From Nostoc carneum NIES-2107 (GTDB lineage Bacteria > Cyanobacteriota > Cyanobacteriia > Cyanobacteriales > Nostocaceae): a stretch of DNA of 64,000 nucleotides. A program made the position numbers and the translations under genes. The stretch lies in the NCBI GenBank assembly GCA_002368155.1, contig AP018180.1, forward strand, positions 372,001 through 436,000, read 5' to 3'. The notes under the pieces are model-generated. The model searched no databases, had not been told where the DNA came from, and saw only the letters and a list, made by a program, of their open reading frames with translations. Shown here one piece after another: positions 49,036 through 59,000 of this stretch (within the stretch, counting starts at the first letter, position 1; each line of letters starts with the position of its first letter).

Positions 49036-50082
49036 TTACGGATAAATCAAGATTTTATAGGTTTCTGGTGTGGGGGCGATCGCTTGATCGACGGCGGCTG
49101 ATAAATTTTGTAGGGGATAGCGATCGCTAATTAATGCTTGTACATTAATCCTGCGATTAAATACTATATCTGCTGAGAGATTTTGCAGGCGATAGGATGA
49201 ACTATAACTGCCCATTAAGTCAATTTCTCGGCGATACAGCAGATTTGGGTTGATGGGAATTTGTACTTCGTCGGGGAACTCTGCGAAAAAGAGAATTTTG
49301 CCACCTTTACGAGTGCAATCCAAGGCTTGAAAGAATGCTTTATCGCTGGGAACGGCTAGTAAGGTGACATCAACACCCATTCCACCAGTGATTGCATGAA
49401 TTTTTGCTGGTAAATCGGGATCGCGAGGATCAAAAGCAGCTTCCGCGCCGAGATTTAAAGCTTTTTCAATTCTAGAAGGTAATAAATCGGTAGCGATCGC
49501 TCTCGCACCGAAATACTTGACTAACATGACAAACATTAAGCCAATAGGCCCCGCACCAGTAATCAACACGGTTTGTCCCGGTGCAATTTGGGCTTTTTTG
49601 ACGGCTTTTAAGCAGCAGTTAGTCGGTTCAACAAAACTTGCTTCTTCAAAACTAATATCATCGGGAATGGGAATTAACCCGCCATTTTGCACGATATGTC
49701 CTGGTACTTTGACATATTCTGCAAAACCGCCGCCACTGGCGTTAAATCCGGCTGTGGTGGAGATGTTTTTATAAACATCACACATGGAATAATTTTCATT
49801 GAGGCAGTAGGCGCAACGCATACAGGGAATATGGTGCATTACCGCTACCCTTTGTCCCACTTGCCAACCTTTTACCTCAGAACCCACAGATGCGATCGTT
49901 CCCGCCGTTTCATGTCCAAAAATCCGCGGTGGTTCGTACAAGGGATAACGAATTTTTTTAATATCGGATTGACACAATCCTACTACCTGAACCTGAACCA
50001 GCACTTCATCCGGTTCCAGAGTCGGTACTGGGATTTCTTCGTAGGAAAGTTGATTTACGCCTCTAAATACCTGTGCTTTCAC
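49036..50082 (-). CDS. Zinc-dependent alcohol/polyol dehydrogenase
   Basis: 348 residues of the medium-chain dehydrogenase family, starting at GTG. The catalytic zinc site is C37 and H57-E58 (GHETAG); the structural zinc cysteines are C87, C90, C93 and C101 (CMRCAYCLNENYSMC). The NAD(P) fold is at VLITGAGPIGLMFVMLVKYFGA. Sequence resembles the sorbitol/threonine dehydrogenase branch. A cyanobacterial substrate is not evident. Confidence 0.9.
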   Translation of the reverse strand: MKAQVFRGVNQLSYEEIPVPTLEPDEVLVQVQVVGLCQSDIKKIRYPLYEPPRIFGHETAGTIASVGSEVKGWQVGQRVAVMHHIPCMRCAYCLNENYSMCDVYKNISTTAGFNASGGGFAEYVKVPGHIVQNGGLIPIPDDISFEEASFVEPTNCCLKAVKKAQIAPGQTVLITGAGPIGLMFVMLVKYFGARAIATDLLPSRIEKALNLGAEAAFDPRDPDLPAKIHAITGGMGVDVTLLAVPSDKAFFQALDCTRKGGKILFFAEFPDEVQIPINPNLLYRREIDLMGSYSSSYRLQNLSADIVFNRRINVQALISDRYPLQNLSAAVDQAIAPTPETYKILIYP

Positions 50083-50232
50083 GTTGGTTTTTCACCTCTC
50101 AACGTTATTAGATGTAGCATTTAGTGGTTAAAGTTAAGCTATCAGGTTTGAGATTTCTACTGTTAATACAGTACCTCGGTCAATGTCCGAAGTTGTAAAA
50201 ACTGGTGGAACATAGTTAGAGATGTGATGCTA

Positions 50233-50676
50233 CTACTGCAATCGTAAAGCGTAATGGTAAAATTCTACATCTTTGATATATCCTTGTGATTCATAGAGCT
50301 TTTGAGCAGTTGTATTAGAAATATGAGTGGCTAAAACTATCCGAACTGCACCACTCTGTTTTGCATAATCTTGTGCAGCATTAATCAATAATGTTGCTAC
50401 TTTCTGACGGCGATGTGATTCTTTTACATACAAATCGTTTAGTATCCAGACTCGCTTCATCGAAACTGAAGAAAAGCTGGGATAAAGTTGAGTAAAACCT
50501 ATGATTTCTCCATGCTCCTGAGCTAAAAATACTACTGAATCATGATGATGGAAACGCTCTTTCAGAAATTCTTTTGCAGCTTCAATGTCTGATGCCTGCC
50601 CATAAAAAACACGATATTGATCAAACAATATTGATAGGCTTTCGAGATGATCTGTATCAGCTAAAAGAACTTTCAT
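50233..50676 (-). CDS. GNAT family N-acetyltransferase
   Basis: 147 residues with the GNAT fold: acetyl-CoA loop VKESHRRQKVATLLINAAQDYA (the R/Q-x-x-G/A-type motif A, here RRQKVA) and ATHISNTTAQKLYESQGYI near the end. It could modify an amine, amino acid or protein. It lies 41 bp downstream of an HTH gene on the same strand, so both are probably on one transcript. Confidence 0.87.
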   Translation of the reverse strand: MKVLLADTDHLESLSILFDQYRVFYGQASDIEAAKEFLKERFHHHDSVVFLAQEHGEIIGFTQLYPSFSSVSMKRVWILNDLYVKESHRRQKVATLLINAAQDYAKQSGAVRIVLATHISNTTAQKLYESQGYIKDVEFYHYALRLQ

Positions 50677-50717
50677 TTGCTATCTGCATCCATTCAATTT
50701 TCATAATTTTAATATTC

Positions 50718-51161
50718 TTACTCGTAAAAGCCCAACTCTTGACTTGCTGCAATTAATTCACCTAACAATTTCCTACGCTTTTCATCTCGTTGCTGTTTAT
50801 AATTATTTAAATCATCGAAATTTACTCGGCGATGAGAACCAACTTGTATATATGGAATCTCCCCTTGTTCTAACAAATTTATTAAATAGGGGCGTGATAC
50901 GTTGAGAAAATTAGCTGCTTGTTGTGTTGTCAGTTCTCTTTCTTCAGGAACTATAGCTACCGTCTGACCTAATGCCATTTTATGCACAACTTTACATATA
51001 GCTTGATACACAGATTTGGGAATGGATATTTGTTCTCCATTTGCTAATGCTAGTTTTACTCTTGAACCTTCCTTATTTAATATGTGTGCCAGTTCTTTGA
51101 TAGACTGGGCTTCTTGCTCTGACGGTATGACTAAATCTAAGTGTTGGTTTCGCTCAAACAT
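50718..51161 (-). CDS. Excisionase-type HTH DNA-binding protein
   Basis: 147 residues. The N-terminal 75 residues are a helical/oligomerisation region, and the C-terminal part is a MerR/excisionase HTH (ELTTQQAANFLNVSRPYLINLLEQGEIPYIQVGSHRRVNFDDLNNYKQQRD). In cyanobacteria such proteins often act as the antitoxin before a PIN-domain toxin. Here the next gene is a GNAT acetyltransferase instead. Confidence 0.87.
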   Translation of the reverse strand: MFERNQHLDLVIPSEQEAQSIKELAHILNKEGSRVKLALANGEQISIPKSVYQAICKVVHKMALGQTVAIVPEERELTTQQAANFLNVSRPYLINLLEQGEIPYIQVGSHRRVNFDDLNNYKQQRDEKRRKLLGELIAASQELGFYE

Positions 51162-51243
51162 GATATGTTTTGTCTTGCTGTTCTCATATATTACATACTA
51201 CATAAACGCAATATCCGAAATAAAGATTATCTTGTCGCCATAT

Positions 51244-51282
51244 ACCCCATTCAGAGACAATATCTCGAACAATGAATGGGGT
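51244..51282 (+). promoter_or_regulatory. Hairpin just before the FAD oxidoreductase start
   Basis: ACCCCATTC (51244-51252) pairs with GAATGGGGT (51274-51282), ending 6 bp before the ATG at 51289. If transcribed it would occlude the ribosome binding site, so it may control translation. It could also end transcription from another start. Confidence 0.45.
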
Positions 51283-51288
51283 TAAGCA

Positions 51289-53058
51289 ATGCTGAATCAG
51301 ATATATCAAGCTGATATTTTAGTTGTAGGTGGTGGAGTAGGCGGTACAGCGGCGGCGATTCAAGCGGCGCGGCGTGGGGCGAAAACTATCCTGGTGAGTG
51401 AGTTTGCTTGGTTGGGGGGAATGTTAACCTCTGCTGGCGTATCTGTCCCTGATGGAAATGAATTAGAAGCGTTTCAGACGGGGTTGTGGGGTGAGTTTTT
51501 ACGAGAATTACAGCACCGTCAGCCAGAAGGTTTGGATCACAGCTGGGTAAGCTTTTTTAGTTTCTATCCGCGAGTTGGGGCGCAGATTTTTGCAGATTGG
51601 GTGAAGGAGTTAGCAAATCTGCATTGGATTGCGGGGGAAGTTCCCTTAGAGGTATTGCATGAGGGAAGTTGTGTAACTGGGGTTCGCTTTAGTGATTTTA
51701 TTGTTACAGCCAAAATTACCCTCGATGGGACAGAATTAGGCGATTTATTGGCTTTGGCGGAAATACCTTTTCGTTGGGGTTGGGAATGGCGATCGCAATG
51801 GGGAGAACTTAGCGCCCCAGAGTCTCCTAATCCTCTCACGGAAAAATACCCTGTACAAGCACCAACGGGGGTGGTGCTAATGCAAGATTTTGGTACAGAT
51901 GTCGCCCCAGAAATTCCGCCAGCGCCGAATTACGATCCATCTAAATTTGCAGGTGCTTGGGATGGTTATGGTGCAGAACAATTTTTGAATTATGGGCGTT
52001 TACCTGGCGGTCTATTAATGCTCAATTGGCCTATCTGCGGTAATGACTATGGCGAAGATTTAGAACGCCTTGTAGAGTCAAAAGCTAGTAGAGATGAGTA
52101 TATCCAAGAATCACGCTGGCATAGTCAAAATTTTGCCCATTACATCCAAAATCAGGTTGGTAGGCGCTACGGTTTAGCAACACAGGTGTTTCCCCATTCG
52201 CCCACAGCTTTTGCTTTGCATCCTTATTACCGGGAAAGTCGCCGCTTGGTGGGAATGACAACTATTACCGAACAAGATATTTTACCTGTATCTGGGGGTC
52301 AGGTAGCATCATTAAATATAGATGCAATCGCGATCGCAAATTATCCCAACGACCATCATTACCCAGGCTTTAACTTTCCCCTGCAACCTAAATCTATTCG
52401 CTGGGGCGGACGCTGGACGGGGACACCCTTCACAATTCCCTATAGCAGCCTGATTCCTACAACTACAGACGGCTTTTTAGTCTGCGAAAAGAATATTTCT
52501 GTTTCCCATATTGCTAATGGCGCAACTCGATTGCAACCTGTGGTGATGGGTATTGGTCAAGCTGCGGGAATGGCTGCGGCTATGTGCGTTGAGTTGAACT
52601 GTCAACCGCGCAATTTACCAGTGAGGGCGCTACAAATGGCTTTATTAGAAGACAAGCGATCGCCTACGGCAATTATTCCATTGTTCAATTCAACACTTGC
52701 TCATCCTCAGTGGATACGGTCGCAAATAAATTATCTCCACAATCCTGCCAGCTATCCGCTTGATGGTAACTGTCCTGGCTTAATATCATCTCCGTGTAAT
52801 TACGAATCCGCAAATTCAGTATTATCACGGTTGAGTAATTGCTTTACAGGTGTATTTCATCGCTTACATCAGCAAGATTACAGATTCAGCATCATGACAC
52901 CAACAACGCATCAAAAGCAGATTTGGCAGCTTGTAACTTTGCGATCGCACATTGATGAACAACTAAAAGCTTGTCTGGATGGGCAATTGGTGACAGTGTG
53001 GGGTCGTATGAACTCGGCTGGTAATTGGTTACTAGTGGAACATCTTGTGATTGAATAA
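51289..53058 (+). CDS. FAD-dependent oxidoreductase
   Basis: 589 residues. The N-terminus has the dinucleotide-binding motif ADILVVGGGVGGTAAAIQAARRGAKTILVSE, followed by WLGGMLTSAGV; later HPYYRESRRLVGM and a C-terminal FAD motif GATRLQPVVMGIGQAAGMAAAMC. This matches the FAD_oxidored (PF12831) family, whose substrates are mostly unknown. The last 120 residues are a separate small domain without a recognised motif. Confidence 0.87.
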   Translation: MLNQIYQADILVVGGGVGGTAAAIQAARRGAKTILVSEFAWLGGMLTSAGVSVPDGNELEAFQTGLWGEFLRELQHRQPEGLDHSWVSFFSFYPRVGAQIFADWVKELANLHWIAGEVPLEVLHEGSCVTGVRFSDFIVTAKITLDGTELGDLLALAEIPFRWGWEWRSQWGELSAPESPNPLTEKYPVQAPTGVVLMQDFGTDVAPEIPPAPNYDPSKFAGAWDGYGAEQFLNYGRLPGGLLMLNWPICGNDYGEDLERLVESKASRDEYIQESRWHSQNFAHYIQNQVGRRYGLATQVFPHSPTAFALHPYYRESRRLVGMTTITEQDILPVSGGQVASLNIDAIAIANYPNDHHYPGFNFPLQPKSIRWGGRWTGTPFTIPYSSLIPTTTDGFLVCEKNISVSHIANGATRLQPVVMGIGQAAGMAAAMCVELNCQPRNLPVRALQMALLEDKRSPTAIIPLFNSTLAHPQWIRSQINYLHNPASYPLDGNCPGLISSPCNYESANSVLSRLSNCFTGVFHRLHQQDYRFSIMTPTTHQKQIWQLVTLRSHIDEQLKACLDGQLVTVWGRMNSAGNWLLVEHLVIE

Positions 53059-53102
53059 AGTTTATTTTTATTCAGTAAAAAAAAACACGTTTTAGGGATT
53101 TG

Positions 53103-53129
53103 TCCGGATGCAGTAATAAAAACTAAGTA
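53103..53129 (+). promoter_or_regulatory. Candidate developmental (DIF-like) promoter of patX
   Basis: TCCGGA at 53103-53108 followed 15 bp later by TAAGTA (53124-53129) resembles the DIF motif plus a -10 box that marks HetR-dependent, heterocyst-specific starts in Anabaena. It lies 58 bp before the patX ATG. The hexamer also occurs by chance within several genes here, so the call rests on position and on the gene that follows. Confidence 0.5.
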
Positions 53130-53165
53130 GGGAGGAATAAGACAGTTTTAAAATAAACATCTGCT

Positions 53166-53402
53166 ATGCGTGCTGTAGTTTCACTTTTAGCCTCCAGTTT
53201 GGTAGCTGTTTCCCTAGCTATCAACTGTCAAGCTACGATCAATCAATTCTCACGTTTGTTGCCATCCTCATCTGGCTCAGAACAGTTGCTCTCAGCCAGA
53301 CCTAAGCCCAAGCCTAACCAGCCAGAAAAACCTGTACCGCATCGCGGTAGTGGGCGTAGAGAACTGATCGAATCCTACAAAAATGTTCATCCTGCCGTTT
53401 GA
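53166..53402 (+). CDS. patX: PatX-type heterocyst-inhibiting peptide precursor
   Basis: A 78-residue secreted precursor: signal peptide MRAVVSLLASSLVAVSLAINCQA, a Ser/Lys/Pro-rich middle (ARPKPKPNQPEKPVP), then HRGSGR at 59-64 and a short tail. The RGSGR pentapeptide is the active part of PatS/PatX signals that bind HetR and stop neighbouring cells from differentiating. Size, signal peptide, HRGSGR and downstream tail fit PatX rather than PatS, which is much shorter with RGSGR at the very C-terminus. An ATG start is clear but no Shine-Dalgarno is within 20 bp. Confidence 0.85.
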   Translation: MRAVVSLLASSLVAVSLAINCQATINQFSRLLPSSSGSEQLLSARPKPKPNQPEKPVPHRGSGRRELIESYKNVHPAV

Positions 53403-54106
53403 AAATCCAGCAATTTTTTTTGTCTTCGGGGAGTTAAATTACAGACAAATAAGGTGTCGTGCTTCACATACTTTACACAAATTTCTTAGTAAAGATAGCA
53501 CAGTGCATACACATATCAACTCAGCATTTGCCCAGTATTTGCTCCGTAAGGTGTGTATACATAATCTGATTAAACCCTGAGGTTTAGAATGTACACCAAC
53601 CAGGTTCCTGTATTAATCGCATCACCAACTCCTCAAAAGCTACGCTTACTGCTTCTAACTCCTGTTATCGCCAGAATTTGATATAAGGTTATCGGTTGAG
53701 ATCAAGGGTTTTTAATTCTGTTCCAGTTAAAGTCATTTACCAGGCCTATCCATACTCATATACCGAAACCTGAATGAAAATGGCTGAAAAGCTTATATTC
53801 ATTGGTTTTTGAATTATAAATTTTGTAGAAATCTATAAGCTGACTTCTCATAGAGTATTTTCAATCTGTGTAGCGGCGTTTTTGCCATAAGCCAAGATAA
53901 AAGGAAAGACTTGGTATTAAGTTCACCCTTGTCTGTCAATTTGTAGTGGGCAAACAAGGCTGTTTGACTTGTGCTGTGGTTTTTTCACAAGAGAGTCATA
54001 AGGGCTAGGCTAGGTCTAGAGACGAGTATTTTTTACTCAACAATCTTGTACAGACGCGATTAATCGCGTCTGTTGCAACTCCTGACTCAGCACTAGATAA
54101 ATCACA
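53403..54106. other. Intergenic region after patX
   Basis: 704 bases with no supported gene. A small hairpin TAAACC-CTGA-GGTTTA at 53571-53586 may end the patX transcript. The 54052 palindrome lies at the right end. A frame at 53383-53580 overlaps the patX end and has no protein-like features. Confidence 0.45.
54052..54071. repeat. 20-bp perfect palindrome, copy 2
   Basis: Identical to 42241-42260 (AGACGCGATTAATCGCGTCT). A half-site, AAATCGCGTCTA, appears near 63235. It lies 35 bp before the deacetylase start. Confidence 0.8.
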
Positions 54107-54781
54107 ATGCAATTTGCTCCCTTGTTTCCGATTATCTATCGCCTTCTGCAACCGACATTTCCTAAATGTCTGTGGAATGGCGATCGCAAACGCAAAGCGA
54201 TCGCACTCACTTTTGATGACGGGCCTCATCCCCAATACACACCCGAAGTATTGGCAGTTTTAGACCGTTACCAAATTCCAGCGAGTTTTTTTTGGTTAGG
54301 TGCTTGTGTCAATCGTTCACCACAGATAGCTAAAGCAGTATGCGATCGCGGAGATTGGATTGGATTGCATGGGTACGATCATCGTTCTTTCCCCATGCTA
54401 TCCCCAACGGCGCTGAGAGAAAGTTTGGCTAAAACCCAAGCTGCAATTTATAGTGCGTGCAATCTTCCACCCGAACAAGTCAGAGATGTTCGGCCTCCCA
54501 ACGGTTTTTTTACACCGCAAACTTTAAAATTATTTTTTGAGTGGAATTATCGCCCAGTCATGTGGAGTGTTGTCCCAGAAGATTGGGTACGACCTGGCGT
54601 TAATACCGTAGTGCAACGGGTTCTCCAGCAAGTACAAAACGGCTCGCTGATTGTCTTGCATGACGGTTATGATGGCGGTCAAGATGTTGCTGCTACCATC
54701 CAAATCTTGATTCCCAAATTATTACAACAAGGTTATCAATTTGTGACTGTGGATACTATGTGGCAGCAAGTCGATCCCTAA
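54107..54781 (+). CDS. Polysaccharide deacetylase (NodB homology) family protein
   Basis: 224 residues with the NodB fold: TFDDGPHPQ (D37, D38), the metal-binding HGYDH (H88, H92), RPPNGFFTPQ, and IVLHDGYDG near the end. It should remove N-acetyl groups from a cell-wall or exopolysaccharide sugar. There is only a weak hydrophobic N-terminus (PLFPIIYRLLQP), not a clear signal peptide. In this order such enzymes can act on envelope polysaccharide; a link to the nearby heterocyst genes is not shown. Confidence 0.87.
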   Translation: MQFAPLFPIIYRLLQPTFPKCLWNGDRKRKAIALTFDDGPHPQYTPEVLAVLDRYQIPASFFWLGACVNRSPQIAKAVCDRGDWIGLHGYDHRSFPMLSPTALRESLAKTQAAIYSACNLPPEQVRDVRPPNGFFTPQTLKLFFEWNYRPVMWSVVPEDWVRPGVNTVVQRVLQQVQNGSLIVLHDGYDGGQDVAATIQILIPKLLQQGYQFVTVDTMWQQVDP

Positions 54782-54831
54782 CGGGAATTCAAAATTCAAA
54801 ATTCAAAATTAATTAGCCTAACGATAAGGTT
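54782..54831. repeat. AATTCAA heptads after the deacetylase
   Basis: Three to four AATTCAA units lie at 54785-54811, directly behind the stop codon. Confidence 0.75.
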
Positions 54832-54892
54832 GTAGGGTGGACACTTTGAGAGATTCTGTGCAAACCCTGATAATAAATAGTGTCCACCCTAC
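54832..54892. repeat. 61-bp palindromic repeat unit
   Basis: GTAGGGTGGACACT (54832-54845) and AGTGTCCACCCTAC (54879-54892) are perfect 14-bp inverse repeats around 33 bp. This is the form of a small MITE or terminator. Behind it, 54893-55168 holds AATGACT heptads (about 55075-55100) and no gene. Confidence 0.65.
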
Positions 54893-55168
54893 GGTTAATT
54901 CGCCTACGCTTTTTTCAAGCTTGATGACTAAGTGAAAGCTTGAGGTAGGGTAAATAGCTGTATGTAGTACGAGAATTTTACCAACACAGCTACAAATAAG
55001 CTAAAAACATCCAAATTACATAAATACCAGTGAAGGTATCCCTTCGTCATTAGCCCTTTGTCCTTTGTAGATACAAATGACGAATGACTAATGACTAATG
55101 ACAGCCTCAAACAGATAATGTGCAACTTAAATGCACACCAACTGATGTCAGTTAGCTGAAGATAGATT

Positions 55169-55510
55169 TCAGCTACTTGTCGCGTGTTGCGTTGGCGCAA
55201 CTTCGGCATCAGGACTGAGGTTAGGGGCAGGGTTCTCAGTGCCTAAGAGATTGTGTATTTGACTTAACGAACTTGGTGGAGTGCCGGGTGTTTCTGGTGA
55301 CTCGCTCATATACTCAATTAGGTCTTCTACACGGCAATTAAGGGCCTTACAAAACCTAACAATTCTTTCAATATGATCCGTTCCAGTCCTGCCACTTTCC
55401 CAGTTCTGGATAGTGCTTTCAGTCACGCCAACAAGACGCGACAACTCAAGCTGGGTTAGCCCTGCCTTTTCACGAAGCAAAGCGATCCTTGGTTTTGCTT
55501 TTTGTTTCAC
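55169..55510 (-). CDS. XRE-family helix-turn-helix regulator
   Basis: 113 residues from a GTG start. KPRIALLREKAGLTQLELSRLVGVTESTIQNWESGRTGTDHIERIVRFCKALNCRVEDLIEY is a complete XRE/Cro HTH; the rest is a Pro/Ser-rich tail. No ATG is in frame. The frame opens at a TTG 20 codons earlier and a second TTG is at 55531, so the start is uncertain. It lies upstream of the CHAT gene but about 860 bp from its 3' end, on the same strand. Confidence 0.8.
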   Translation of the reverse strand: MKQKAKPRIALLREKAGLTQLELSRLVGVTESTIQNWESGRTGTDHIERIVRFCKALNCRVEDLIEYMSESPETPGTPPSSLSQIHNLLGTENPAPNLSPDAEVAPTQHATSS

Positions 55511-56028
55511 AGCTATAGCACTTTTCTCCAAATATTTATTGTCGTAGATCCTAGCATCAAAGAAAAGCAACTCTAAAAAAACACCAGAAAAAATTTGGTT
55601 CTACATTTTTAGTGAGATAGCTATTAACCTCTTTCTTGATACATTTGTTAACAAGTTATACCAATTTGCAAAAAGAAGGTGACAGATTGTAGGGGCATGG
55701 CATTGCCATGCCCTCTAGAATATATTGGTGTGTCGCCAACATTATTTGAATTGGTATTACAAGTATAAGTTTTGTAATAAATAGCACTTTTTAGAGTCAT
55801 TTATCACAAATTTATCTGATTTACAGTAAGGTGTGTTACGGCGCTACAAGGGATAATTCTGAAATCTAAATTTCATGATATAATCTCATGTTTCGCCTAC
55901 ATTTTGTACTGCACTTCAAATTAATATATTGTTGGTGTACATCTCCTAAAAAGGAATTATAACGCATTTTCATCTAATTATTTGATGATTACTGTATTAC
56001 ACTTCATTAATGCATCCTATACTTACTA
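55511..56028. other. Intergenic region containing MITE copy B
   Basis: 518 bases between the XRE gene and the end of the CHAT gene. Apart from the MITE at 55655-55760 it is A/T-rich DNA with no gene. Confidence 0.5.
55655..55760. mobile_element. MITE, GTAATACCAATT family, copy B
   Basis: A 106-bp element. The left end GTTATACCAATT (55655) and right end AATTGGTATTAC (55760) are inverse copies differing at one base. Inside, GGTGACAGATTGTAGGGGCA and the palindrome GGCATGGCATTGCCATGCCC match copy A at 44100. There is no transposase. Confidence 0.75.
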
Positions 56029-59000
56029 TTACAGTCCATTACCAATTAAGATAAAGGGTGCCCAATAAAAGGGATGGCTGAATTCATTCGCAGAACCTGC
56101 ACTTAAATTACGACTACTTTTATTTCGTATGCTAGCTATTTCTGTGGTTTTATTCAGTCTGGCATAATTACCTGTAATTAAGGCAATTTGAGCTTTTTGT
56201 AAAGCTTCAGCTTTTGTGAGATTACCCGCACGTAAAACTTGATAGAAAACATTCATTAAAGCTTGTGTACCACCATCAGATACAGACCATAATGAAGCTA
56301 TAGAAGCTTTTGCGCCTGTGAGTTGAATCTGATATCCTAATCCTAGAATTTCTTGACCATTACCTAATTTATCGCCCAAGCCTGTTTGACAAGCGCTCAA
56401 AACGACTAAATCAACATTGGGTAAAGACCAATTTTCGATATCCCTTAGAGTTACATATTGCCCATTACCAAAGAGAATAAATGAATCTTCGGGATGACCT
56501 TTAACTATTAGCCCATGAGTTGCCAAATGCACAATTTTGTAATCGTTCATTTGGGGGACTGTGGTAGCAGGACTAAAAAGATTATCTAATACTATCTTAG
56601 TACCGGGAATTGTCTTAGCTAGGTTTTCTACTTCTAATTTGGCAAACTGCAAGCCGCTAAAAACTTCGTCGCGACTAGCAATTTTTACTGTGTAATCACC
56701 TTTGGTAAAAGCCGCAGCTAAAACGTTGATATTCTTCTCTGGTTTGTTGTCAAATTTCGTTAGACTAGCTGATGTGATGTTATTAACCACAAAACGTTGT
56801 ACTAGCCAATCTTTACCATCATATAATGCTGCTAAAGGGACATATCTCAGTTGTCCATCAGGAGCATAAATAATTGATTTAGCATCGGCTTGCTTTAAGT
56901 CGTTTTCTATCGGCTTAATTAACCAGTTATATAATTTCAGTGCAGGTTCTTTAATATTTTTATGCGTAACTACTATTGTTTTGCGATACTCTTCAATTGT
57001 TTTATTTAACTCTGCTTGTGTAACTTTAACTGTGCGATGTATGGGTGGTGAATCTGCAGTGACGATTACTAACTCTAATCTATCTTCCAAAACCAAGGGA
57101 TACAGTAATACAGCTTTATGATGTAACTGGCGTAAATTATCTCGAATCGAATTGAGTTGTCGTAAATTCAGATTTTCTTGGTTAGAAGTTACAGATAATT
57201 GCTGTACCAGCGCTACCACAGCCGGACTTTTGATAAACTTATTAAACTCAGCCGTACTATCCTGTTCAAGTTTGACAAGTTCAGCAATCCGTTTTTCTTG
57301 TGCAGATGTGCGTTCTTTGGGATTAATTTTCCGCAGACTTGCGAGTTCTTTACCTAAAAGAATGACTTTATCTTGAATAGTGCTATATTTTTGCGAGATT
57401 TCTTGTTCTTGGGGTTTGAAAGGTAAGTTTTGCGCTGTCTGCAAATCGTTATTAGCTATTCCGCGTTGAGGATTGGCTATTTTGGGCGGAGTATTAGCAA
57501 TTTTTGGGCTATTTCCTTGACTATTGCCAATAAAATCCTTAACTTCCTGTATTTTTAATAAATCTAAAACTTGTTGTGCTTCCGATGGACGATTTTGCTT
57601 GAGTAGTAAATCGGCTAAACGGCGATATCTGTCAGCCACAGTTTCGGTGTAGGATTTTTGGATATCTGTAGGAACGACACGCAGACTTTGGCGAATGGTT
57701 TCGGTAAGATTGACTGATTGTTTGTAGAATGCGATCGCTAATTGTGGTTGATTTTGGTTTGCAAGTACATCGCCAAGATATTTCAGAGTGGCGGTTTCAC
57801 TGGCTTGATCGCTAACTTCCCGGTGGATGGCTAACGCTTGCTGATAAAGTCCTAAAGCCTTGTCGTACTGATTTTGTTTTTGGTAAATCTGTCCCAGATT
57901 GCTGAATGTCACCCCTTCACCAGTGCGATCGCCTACTGCTCTATAATTAGTCAAAGCCTGTTGATTAGATTCGATTGCTGGGGCATATTTGCCTGTATTA
58001 GCGTAAATATTCCCAATATTATTTTGGGTGACAGCAATACCTGCGGGATAATTGTTTTGTTTGTAAATATCTAAAGCTTGTTGATATAGCTTTAGTGCTT
58101 GCTCATATTTACCTTGGCTAAAGTAAATTTGTCCAATGTTATTGAGGTTAAGTGCTTCGCCTTGAAATTGAAAAGAATCCTTACCAAATGCATCACCTAC
58201 AACTGCCCGACTGGTAATTTGTTGCAAAGCTTGGGGATTTTGTCCTAAAGCATCATAAAGTAACTGGATATCCTGTTTATTTGTTCCCTGATATTCCCCA
58301 GTGCGGAATTTTTTATAAATATTCGCAGATTTTTCCGCTAACTCTAAGGATTTTTGATATTGCCCTAAACTAAAGTAAGCACTGGAGAGATTATTGAGAA
58401 TTGCAGCTTCGCTACCGTAATAACAAGTTAATTTTTCTTTATAGCAGAAGTCTTGAACAGTGGTTAAAGCTTGTTGGTAAGAATCTAGCGCTTGAGTGTA
58501 GTTGCCTAAATTAATGTAAACGACTCCAATATTATTTAGAGTATCTGCGCTACCAATGCGATCGCTATCCGCTTTTTGGATTGCTAAGGTTTTTTGATAA
58601 AGCTCCAGCGCCTTTTGATATTGACCCATCCTGAAATACAATGCCCCTGTATTAGCCAGCATTCCTTTCTGACTGGTAGAGTAGCTAGAATCCTTGGGGT
58701 TAGCGGTGCGGAGTTCTTTGAGAATAGTTAAAGTTGCTTGATAAGCCTCTAAAGCCTTGGGATATTGACCCAGATTGATGTATGCTTCACCAATATAGGA
58801 CAGAGGTATCCATTCATTTTGGCGATCGCGTGTTTGTTTACGAATTGCTAAAGACTGTTGTAAAAAGTCCAAGGCTTTAGAATATTCACCTTGACGCAAA
58901 TAAACATAGCCAATATTGGTAAGACTGTTAGCTTCCCCAGCTTTGGCGTTGTATTTTTTGAAAATAGCCAAGGCTTGCTGAAACAGTTCTAACCCAGCTT

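Noticed and set aside
53383-53580. 65-codon frame after patX
   Set aside because: Overlaps the patX end in another frame and has no conserved features.
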